From contig DXIO01000030.1 in the NCBI GenBank assembly GCA_019112875.1, forward strand, positions 1 to 64,000: a stretch of 64,000 nucleotides of DNA. The letters are read 5' to 3'. The position numbers were made by a program, and so were the translations under genes. The number at the start of each line of letters is the position of its first letter. Positions within the stretch are counted from its first letter, which is position 1. This DNA comes from Candidatus Aquabacterium excrementipullorum (GTDB taxonomy: Bacteria > Pseudomonadota > Gammaproteobacteria > Burkholderiales > Burkholderiaceae_C). Below, piece after piece: positions 58,039-64,000 of the stretch. The notes below the pieces were generated by a model. That model worked only from the letters and a program-made list of their open reading frames with translations, made no database searches and had not been told where the DNA came from.

Positions 58039-58253
58039 GAGCTGATCTGCGCGAGAGCCCGCGCATCGAGATCACACGATGCCGCAAACCCTTCAAGTAC
58101 GGGGCCCATTATTGGGAAGCCACCGCTGAAAAGTGCCGGGAACAGCCGTCCAAATGGGGACCACTTCCCACCATCGGACACGGGTTCGCCCGGCTAGGAT
58201 GCCAATCGTGGTGAGATCCATCACACCTTGTCGTCTTCAGCGGTATCGGCACC

Positions 58254-58607
58254 ATGGACCTGAAACTTAAGCCTTTCGATTTCGCCCAGGCCGCGTCCCG
58301 CGCAGGCATGGCCGACGTCGCGCAGCGCGTGCAGGCCAAGACCCGGCTGGAGGCGGCCGGCAACGACGGCGCCAAGGTCGAAGGCGCCAGCTTCCAGACC
58401 GCGTTCTCCAGCGCGCTCAAGGGCGTCAGCCAGGCCCAGAACCAGGCCACCTCGATGCAGCGCGAGGTGCAGTTCGACAACCCGACCGTGAGCCTGGAGG
58501 AAACCATGATCGCCATGCAGAAGGCGCAGCTGGGTTTCCAGTCGGCCGTGCAGGTGCGCAACAAGCTGGTTCAGGCGTATACCGATATCATGAACATGCA
58601 GGTCTGA
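58254..58607 (+). CDS. fliE: Flagellar hook-basal body protein FliE
   Basis: 117 residues, usual length. Ends with the family signature EETMIAMQKAQLGFQSAVQV, RNKLVQAYTDIMNMQV. Connects MS ring to rod. Unusual in being transcribed away from fliF; in most relatives fliE leads the fliFGHIJ operon on the same strand. The 215-bp gap to fliF has no sigma-54 or sigma-28 promoter I can confirm. Confidence 0.95.
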   Translation: MDLKLKPFDFAQAASRAGMADVAQRVQAKTRLEAAGNDGAKVEGASFQTAFSSALKGVSQAQNQATSMQREVQFDNPTVSLEETMIAMQKAQLGFQSAVQVRNKLVQAYTDIMNMQV

Positions 58608-58631
58608 CGGCTTCACCCCTCATCCGTTCCA

Positions 58632-59984
58632 ATGGCGGGGGCGAACGTCCGGGAATCCCAGTCAGACCCACGTCCTGACGGAGTCCCCTTGAGCCACCCC
58701 ACGCCCACGCAGGCGCCCGCAGCGGCGCCCCTGCCGTCCATCCTGCCGCTGTGGCAACTGCTGTTCTGCGGCGCCTTCGTCGTCACGCTCTCCATGGGTA
58801 TCCGCCACGGTTTCGGCCTGTGGCTGCAGCCCATCTGCATGGAGCGCGGCTGGAGCCGCGAGTCCTATTCGTTCGCGCTGGCCATCCAGAATCTGATGTG
58901 GGGCGCCGCCGGGCCGCTCGTGGGCTGGTGGGCCGACCGCAAGGGCGCAACCTCGCCCCTGTGGCTGGGCGCCCTGCTCTATGCCGCCGGGCTATGGGGG
59001 ATGGCCAGCAGCACCAGCCTCACCCTGTTCACGCTCAGCACCGGCGTGCTGATCGGCTGCGCGCAGGCCTGCAGCACCTATGCCGTGATCTACGGCGTGA
59101 TCGGGCGGCATGTGAGCGCCCAGCAGCGCTCCTGGGCCATGGGCATCACAGCCGCCGCGGGCTCCTTCGGCCAGTTCCTGATGGTGCCGCTGTCCAGCAC
59201 GCTGATCGCTGGCGTGGGCTGGCAGGCCGCCCTGTGGGCCCTGGCGGGCACGGCCCTGCTGATCGTGCCGCTGGCCTGGGGCCTGCGTGCCGACCGGCCA
59301 ACGCCGCCCCCGGCCGTTTCCGCGTCACAACCGGACCGTGCCACCGCGATCGATCCCCATGGGCCGAACTCCGCCCTGGGCGCCTTGCGCGAGGCGCTCA
59401 CCCACCCGAGCTACCAATTGCTCACCGCCGGCTATTTCGTCTGCGGCTTCCAACTGGCCTTCATTGGTGTGCACCTGCCCAGCTATCTGAAAGACCACGC
59501 GCTGGCCCCCACCGTCGCCACCACCGCCCTGGCCCTGATCGGTCTGTTCAACATCTTCGGCACCTACGGCATCGGCTGGCTGGGACAACGCTGGTCCAAG
59601 CCCTACCTGCTCTCTGCCATCTACGCGCTGCGGGCGGTGGCGATGCTGGCCTTCATCGCCACGCCCCCCACCGCGCTGAGCGTGAGCCTGTTCGCCGCCG
59701 CCATGGGCGTGCTGTGGCTCTCGACCGTGCCCCCCACCAACGCCATCGTCGCGCAGATGCTGGGCGTGCGGCACTTGTCGATGCTGGGTGCTGTGGTGTT
59801 CCTGTCGCACCAGTTGGGCTCGTTCTGCGGCGTGTGGCTGGCCGGCCATCTGTACGACCTGACGGGCAGCTACCAGGTGGTCTGGTGGATCGCCATCGCG
59901 CTGGGCGTGACGGCCGCTGTGCTCAACCTGCCCGTGCGCGAGCACCAGCCACCCAAGGGCCGGCTCGGCGCAACACCGGCTTGA
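58632..59984 (+). CDS. MFS transporter (monocarboxylate/oxalate-formate type)
   Basis: 450 residues, 12 helices. FGLWLQPICMERGWSRESYS at helix 1-2, ADRKGATSPLWLGALL inter-helix motif, and AQACSTYAVIYGVIGRHVSA resemble MCT/OFA-type transporters of small organic acids. Substrate not readable. ATG 58632 used; a TTG at 58689 preceded by ACGGAG would remove 19 non-membrane residues. Confidence 0.85.
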   Translation: MAGANVRESQSDPRPDGVPLSHPTPTQAPAAAPLPSILPLWQLLFCGAFVVTLSMGIRHGFGLWLQPICMERGWSRESYSFALAIQNLMWGAAGPLVGWWADRKGATSPLWLGALLYAAGLWGMASSTSLTLFTLSTGVLIGCAQACSTYAVIYGVIGRHVSAQQRSWAMGITAAAGSFGQFLMVPLSSTLIAGVGWQAALWALAGTALLIVPLAWGLRADRPTPPPAVSASQPDRATAIDPHGPNSALGALREALTHPSYQLLTAGYFVCGFQLAFIGVHLPSYLKDHALAPTVATTALALIGLFNIFGTYGIGWLGQRWSKPYLLSAIYALRAVAMLAFIATPPTALSVSLFAAAMGVLWLSTVPPTNAIVAQMLGVRHLSMLGAVVFLSHQLGSFCGVWLAGHLYDLTGSYQVVWWIAIALGVTAAVLNLPVREHQPPKGRLGATPA

Positions 59985-60010
59985 GAACCAGGCTTCACGC
60001 CCACCATGCC

Positions 60011-60154
60011 ATGAACCGCATCCAGCGAAGCGTCGTGCGCCTCATGTCAGCGCTGGTGCTCGTGCTGATACTGGCCGGCACGTTTGCGTGGTACTTTCGC
60101 GCCGACCTGATGGTGGACCTCGCGGCCTGGTGGGCCGCCTGCGTCCGTCTCTGA
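60011..60154 (+). CDS. Small membrane protein (hypothetical)
   Basis: 47 residues: basic start RIQRSVVR, one membrane helix (LMSALVLVLILAGTFAWYF), then a short tail with LMVDLAAWWAACVRL. Two-part layout (helix plus amphipathic VDLA tail) looks like a conserved small protein rather than random sequence. Between the MFS and dehydrogenase genes on the same strand. Confidence 0.5.
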   Translation: MNRIQRSVVRLMSALVLVLILAGTFAWYFRADLMVDLAAWWAACVRL

Positions 60155-60180
60155 CCGCTCCTCTCATGACAGGCACACCC

Positions 60181-60993
60181 ATGCCCCAACACGTCACGAT
60201 CATCACCGGCGCCTCCGACGGCATCGGCGCCGAACTGGCCCGCCAGATCGCCGCGCGCGACGGCGCCACCGCCACCCTGGTGCTCGCCGCCCGCAGCCAG
60301 GACAAGCTGGCCGAAGTGGCCAAGGCCTGCGAGGCCCACGGCGCCCATGTGCTGGTGCGCCCGACCGACGTCGGCCAGCAGGCGGATTGCGAGGCCCTGA
60401 TCGCCGACACCATCGCCCGCTACGGCCGCATCGACGCCCTGGTCAACAACGCCGGGATGTCAGCCCATGCCCTGCTCGACGAGGTCAAGGACATGGCCTG
60501 GTACGAGCACCTGATGCGCATCAACCTGTGGGGCAGCGCCTGGTGCACCCACGCCGCCCTGCCCCACCTCAAGACCAGCCAGGGCCTGATCGTGGCGGTG
60601 TCCAGCCTGGCGGGCCTGGTCGGCGTGCCCGGACGCACGGCCTATAGCGCGACCAAGTTCGCCATGACGGGCTTTTTCGAAGCTTTACGCGTCGAGTTGG
60701 CGCCCCACGGCGTGGGCGTGACCATCGCCTACCCGGGCGTGGTGGCCACCGACATAAGATACCGGGGATTTAACGCCCAAGGGCAGGCAGCCGGCAAAAG
60801 CGGCCTGGACGAGCGCGGCGCCATGAGCGTCGAGACCTGTGCCGGCCTCATCCTGAACGGCATGGCACGCCGCCAGCGCGACATCGTGATGAGCGCCAAG
60901 GGCAAGCTTGGACGCTGGATGAAGCTCCTCGCACCCGCCCTGGTCGATCGCATGGCCTTGGCCGCCCTCAAAAACGATGTGCGGCCCCATTAG
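60181..60993 (+). CDS. Short-chain dehydrogenase/reductase
   Basis: 270 residues. Rossmann motif TGASDGIG, NNAG in LVNNAGMS, catalytic Ser in VAVSSLAGL and Tyr-Lys in AYSATKFAM. NAD(P)-dependent oxidoreductase of the classical group with a C-terminal extension (about 195-270) typical of DHRS7-like proteins. Substrate unknown. ATG 60181 chosen; ATG 60166 adds five residues. Only 27 bp before dapA. Confidence 0.9.
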   Translation: MPQHVTIITGASDGIGAELARQIAARDGATATLVLAARSQDKLAEVAKACEAHGAHVLVRPTDVGQQADCEALIADTIARYGRIDALVNNAGMSAHALLDEVKDMAWYEHLMRINLWGSAWCTHAALPHLKTSQGLIVAVSSLAGLVGVPGRTAYSATKFAMTGFFEALRVELAPHGVGVTIAYPGVVATDIRYRGFNAQGQAAGKSGLDERGAMSVETCAGLILNGMARRQRDIVMSAKGKLGRWMKLLAPALVDRMALAALKNDVRPH

Positions 60994-61020
60994 AATCTTC
61001 GGATTCTCAGGACACAGAAC

Positions 61021-61902
61021 ATGAAACCGATTCTTGGCAGTATTGTTGCGCTCATCACCCCGATGCACGACGACGGTAGCGTGGACTATGAAGCCCTGCG
61101 CCGCCTGATCGACTGGCACATCGCCGAAGGCACGGACTGCATCGGCGTGGTCGGCACCACGGGCGAGTCGCCCACCGTCTCCGTCGACGAGCACTGCGAG
61201 ATCATCCGCGTGGCCGTCGAGCAGTCCGCTGGCCGCGTGCCCATCATGGCCGGCGCCGGCGCCAACTCCACGCGCGAAGCCATCGAGCTCAGCCAGTTCG
61301 CCAAGAAGGTCGGCGCCGACTGCACCTTGCAGGTCGTGCCCTACTACAACAAGCCGACGCAGGAAGGCATCTACCAGCACTTCAAGGCGATCGCCGAGGC
61401 CGTGGACATCCCGCAGATGCTCTACAACGTGCCCGGCCGCACCGTGGCCGATATGACCCCGGAGACCGCGCTGCGCCTGGCCCACCTGCCCGGCGTGTTC
61501 GGCATCAAGGAAGCCACCGGCAACCTCGAGCGCGCCGCCTGGCTGATCAAGCAGGCTCCCAAGGGCTTCCACATCTATTCGGGCGACGATCCCACCGCCG
61601 TGGCCCTGATGCTGCTGGGCGGCCACGGCAACGTGAGCGTCACCGCGAACGTGGCGCCCAAGGCCATGCACGAGCTGTGCAAGGCCGCCATCGCAGGCGA
61701 CGCCAAGCGCGCGGTCGAGGTGCACATGCAGCTGCTGCCGCTGCACAAGCACCTGTTCACCGAACCCAACCCGATCCCCGTCAAGTGGGCGCTGGCCCGC
61801 ATGGGCAAGGCCGGCCACGCGTTGCGGCTGCCGCTCACGCAACTGAGCCCCTCCGCACAGGCCATCGTCGAGACGGCCCTGCGCGACAGCGGCGTGCTCT
61901 GA
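61021..61902 (+). CDS. dapA: 4-hydroxy-tetrahydrodipicolinate synthase
   Basis: 293 residues, typical. Schiff-base lysine in [13 protein letters not shown], Tyr in [23 protein letters not shown] pyruvate site, and [13 protein letters not shown]. Condenses pyruvate with aspartate semialdehyde in the lysine and diaminopimelate pathway. dapA followed by bamC is also the E. coli order (dapA-nlpB). Confidence 0.96.
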   Translation: MKPILGSIVALITPMHDDGSVDYEALRRLIDWHIAEGTDCIGVVGTTGESPTVSVDEHCEIIRVAVEQSAGRVPIMAGAGANSTREAIELSQFAKKVGADCTLQVVPYYNKPTQEGIYQHFKAIAEAVDIPQMLYNVPGRTVADMTPETALRLAHLPGVFGIKEATGNLERAAWLIKQAPKGFHIYSGDDPTAVALMLLGGHGNVSVTANVAPKAMHELCKAAIAGDAKRAVEVHMQLLPLHKHLFTEPNPIPVKWALARMGKAGHALRLPLTQLSPSAQAIVETALRDSGVL

Positions 61903-61997
61903 TCCCTCTACCACCTGTCCAGGTTCTACCCCCGGCCGACACGGCTCACAACCCCGGCCCCAACCTCGGCCCTCATCACGGACCGCTCATAGCCACC

Positions 61998-63143
61998 ATG
62001 CCGATCCAACACATCTCCGCCCGCCAGACCCTGGTGGCATCCGCCTGCGTGCTGTCCGCGCTGGCCACCGGCTGCTCCTCGGTGAGCAATGCGCTCAGCA
62101 ATGACAAGGTGGATTACCGCAGCACCGGCGCCAAGACCGTGAACCTCGAGGTGCCGCCGGATCTGACCCAGATCAGCGGCCAGGCTCGCTACAGCCTGGC
62201 CTCGCCCGGCACCGTGTCGGCCACCACCTTCAGCCAGCAGGCTCAAGCGCCCACGGCCGCCACGGCACCGACCGTGGCCCCCGGCACCATCGGTGGCGTG
62301 ACCCTGCAGCGTGACGGCCAGAACCGCTGGCTGACGGTCAACCAGCCGCCCGAGCAGGTCTACAACGCGGTGCGCGATTTCTGGACCGAGAACGGCTTCG
62401 AGCTGACCACCGACCAGGCCCAGGCCGGCCTGATGGAGACGAACTGGTCGGAAAACCGCGCCAAGCTGCAGCAGGATGGCCTGCGCAACCTGGTGGGCAA
62501 GATCATCGACAACCTGTACGACACGGGCGAGCGCGACCAGTACCGCACCCGCATCGAGCGCACGGCCAAGGGTTCGGACATCTACATCAGCCACCGCGGC
62601 CTGACCGAGGTCTACACCAGCAGCCAGAAGGATCAGACTACCTGGAAGGCACGCCCCGCCGACCCGGAACTCGAGGCAGAGATGCTCTCACGCCTGATGG
62701 TGAAGCTGGGCACGCCCAAGGAAACCGCCAAGGCCACCCTGGCCGCCGACCAGGCGGGCGCCAATGCCTCCGCAGCGCCCCGCAGCCGCCTGACGGCCGA
62801 CGGTCTGGGCGTTGCCTTCTCGGGTGATTTCGACCAGGCCTGGCGCCGTGTCGGCCTGGCCCTGGACCGTGGTGGTTTCACCGTGGAAGACCGTGACCGC
62901 AGCGCCGGCGTCTACGAAGTGCGCCTGGCCTCGACTGCACCGACCGAGAAGCCGGGCCTGTTCAGCCGCGTGGCGGGCTGGTTCAGCAGCACGCCGGCCG
63001 CCGACACGCTCACCCGCTACCGCCTGAAGGTGGTCAGCCAGGGTGGCAGCGCCTCCGTCACGGTGCAAGGCAGCGACGGCAAGGCCATCGCCACCGAGGG
63101 CGCCAAGGACGTCGCCAAACAACTGTCCACCAATTTGGAATGA
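61998..63143 (+). CDS. bamC: Outer-membrane assembly lipoprotein BamC (NlpB)
   Basis: 381 residues. Lipoprotein signal with lipobox in ALATGCSSVSN, an extended N-terminal segment (VDYRSTGAKTVNLEVPPDLT) that contacts BamD in E. coli, and two helix-grip domains (about 95-225 and 260-370; AYNAVRDFWTENGF-like LTVNQPPEQVYNAVRDFW, and AWRRVGLALDRGGFTVEDRD). Member of the BAM complex. Follows dapA by 95 bp. Confidence 0.93.
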   Translation: MPIQHISARQTLVASACVLSALATGCSSVSNALSNDKVDYRSTGAKTVNLEVPPDLTQISGQARYSLASPGTVSATTFSQQAQAPTAATAPTVAPGTIGGVTLQRDGQNRWLTVNQPPEQVYNAVRDFWTENGFELTTDQAQAGLMETNWSENRAKLQQDGLRNLVGKIIDNLYDTGERDQYRTRIERTAKGSDIYISHRGLTEVYTSSQKDQTTWKARPADPELEAEMLSRLMVKLGTPKETAKATLAADQAGANASAAPRSRLTADGLGVAFSGDFDQAWRRVGLALDRGGFTVEDRDRSAGVYEVRLASTAPTEKPGLFSRVAGWFSSTPAADTLTRYRLKVVSQGGSASVTVQGSDGKAIATEGAKDVAKQLSTNLE

Positions 63144-63201
63144 AGCCTGGCGCCATACCCGGCGCCAGATATTCCCACCCCCCTGGAGTGGGGGGAAAAA
63201 C

Positions 63202-63229
63202 AAAGCCCGGCCATGCCCGGGCTTTTTGT
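63202..63229 (+). terminator. Rho-independent terminator of dapA-bamC
   Basis: Stem AAAGCCCGG / CCGGGCTTT with a six-base loop and a T-rich tail (TTTTTGTT), 58 bp past the bamC stop. Confidence 0.85.
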
Positions 63230-63294
63230 TTACGGTTTGTATCCTTGATTTCAGACAGCGCGATATCCCGCGCCCTCTGAAAACATATGGGCAC

Positions 63295-63323
63295 AAAAAA
63301 GCCGCTCAATGAGCGGCTCTTTT
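63295..63323 (-). terminator. Bidirectional terminator of the Ala-rich lipoprotein gene
   Basis: Stem AGCCGCTC-AAT-GAGCGGCT flanked by six A on one side and CTTTT on the other. On the minus strand the A run reads as a T run, 20 bp past the lipoprotein stop codon. Confidence 0.8.
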
Positions 63324-63342
63324 GATTCCCTGAGAACAGAGA

Positions 63343-63594
63343 TTACTTCGAAGCAGCGTCGGTAGCGGCCGAAGCAGCGTCCACGGCAGCCGAAGCAGCG
63401 TCGGAAGCAGCGGAAGCGGCGGTGTCGACAGCAGCGGAAGCGGCGTCGGTGGCAGCGGAAGCAGCGTCAACGGAAGCCGAAGCGGCTTCGGAAGCGGCGG
63501 AAGCGGCGGCGTCAGCGGCAGCTTCTTCCTTCTTGCCGCAAGCGGCCAGAGCCATGGCGGCGATCAGCGAAGCCAGCAGGAGCGACTTTTTCAT
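63343..63594 (-). CDS. Small Ala-rich repeat lipoprotein
   Basis: 83 residues. Lipoprotein signal MKKSLLLASLIAAMALAACG with Cys at residue 20, then KKEEAA and about 55 residues of Ala/Ser/Asp repeats built on a DAASAA(S/T) unit of about seven residues, plausibly an amphipathic helix spanning part of the periplasm. No enzyme domain. GAGGA precedes ATG 63594. The DNA repeats (63353-63530) are codon repeats, not a separate element. Confidence 0.8.
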   Translation of the reverse strand: MKKSLLLASLIAAMALAACGKKEEAAADAAASAASEAASASVDAASAATDAASAAVDTAASAASDAASAAVDAASAATDAASK

Positions 63595-63752
63595 GCTTGT
63601 GTCCTCAAAAGGTGTGTCAAAAACCGGAAAGCGTTGGAACTGTGCTTGGAACCACTGGCCCCAAGAATATGAGACAGCAGTTGTTTGGATGTAGCGAACC
63701 ATTGAGATGCGCCGCATTCAGACCGAGATTATATGCTGGTTCGGGCAATTCC

Positions 63753-64000
63753 CTATAAACCTAATGTCGTTGCCGGCATAGCGTCTATAGACCGTTGCGA
63801 AATCGCGTCACCGCCTTGCCACCATTCGCGCAACGTGCTCGGCGCACGGCTCCAAATGCCCGTTCCGTGCTCGGTATCCAGCAGCGAGATACCCAGCCGC
63901 CCCTCCAGCACGAGCATGGGCCGAAGGCTTTGCAGCGCCGATTGTTCGTCGTCTGGCAGTGCCCTGCAACTGAGCTTGTGGGCCCAGGTCACGCGCCATC
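63753..64000 (-). CDS. Partial reading frame at the window edge (hypothetical)
   Basis: The frame is open to the window end and codes at least 79 residues, ending SIDAMPATTLGL. The sequence has a balanced amino acid makeup (LEGRLGISLLDTEHGTGIWS, PSTLREWWQG) and looks protein-like. No family recognised. It may be the C terminus of a larger gene starting outside the window. The gap to the lipoprotein gene (63595-63752) is AT-richer and holds that gene's upstream region. Confidence 0.35.
   Translation of the reverse strand, partial: WRVTWAHKLSCRALPDDEQSALQSLRPMLVLEGRLGISLLDTEHGTGIWSRAPSTLREWWQGGDAISQRSIDAMPATTLGL

Noticed and set aside
63353-63530. Dense short DNA repeats that could suggest a CRISPR or satellite array
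   Set aside because: The repeats are in frame and encode the Ala/Ser/Asp repeat of a lipoprotein. No spacers and no constant repeat of CRISPR length.

Overview
The window is a high-GC chromosomal segment from a betaproteobacterium of the order Burkholderiales, probably a freshwater or soil type related to the Comamonadaceae / Aquabacterium-Leptothrix group. The evidence is gene content and order: a urease operon with HupE/UreJ, a full fliE-fliR block, dapA-bamC, parE/parC, a PEP-CTERM protein, an H-NS-like protein and an NtaA-type flavin monooxygenase. The genus cannot be settled from sequence reading alone. I saw no insertion sequence, phage, plasmid origin or CRISPR array.

Layout. 0.2-6.2 kb: spermidine-synthase-like methyltransferase, Nudix hydrolase, secreted carboxylesterase, a LytS/LytTR two-component pair and a glycosyltransferase. 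6.2-17.5 kb: a nitrogen module. A LuxR-type response regulator and a very large sensor (NCS1 permease + Cys-rich segment + histidine kinase + receiver) are divergent from ureA-hupE-ureB-ureC-(acyltransferase)-ureE-ureF-ureG. ureD is absent from the window. 17.7-22.1 kb: small hypothetical genes, a membrane phosphoesterase, tRNA-Arg(CCT), and a polysaccharide deacetylase/glycosyltransferase pair. 22.4-26.4 kb: two acetamidase/formamidase paralogues. One has a Tat signal and the other is fused behind a complete AraC-family regulator in one 819-residue protein. 26.4-33.5 kb: Gly-rich lipoprotein hydrolase, coiled-coil membrane protein, H-NS-like protein, PAS chemoreceptor, phosphoesterase, and a Ser/Thr kinase fused to a universal stress domain. 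33.5-45.5 kb: PhyH dioxygenase, then parC and parE held apart by an OsmC gene and a TetR / flavin monooxygenase / MFS / TonB-receptor cassette. 45.6-58.6 kb: PEP-CTERM protein and the flagellar genes fliFGHIJK-LMNOPQR, with fliE divergent. 58.6-64 kb: MFS transporter, small membrane protein, short-chain dehydrogenase, dapA-bamC, an Ala-rich lipoprotein and a partial reading frame.

How the parts may work together. Urease releases ammonia from urea, and acetamidases/formamidases release ammonia from short amides. The transporter-kinase next to ureA and the AraC-amidase look like nitrogen-source sensors physically built from transporter or enzyme folds. The AraC-amidase fusion, with its exported paralogue and a long inverted repeat in the shared upstream region (22188-22238), is the best candidate for an undescribed system. 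The permease-kinase beside urease is second.
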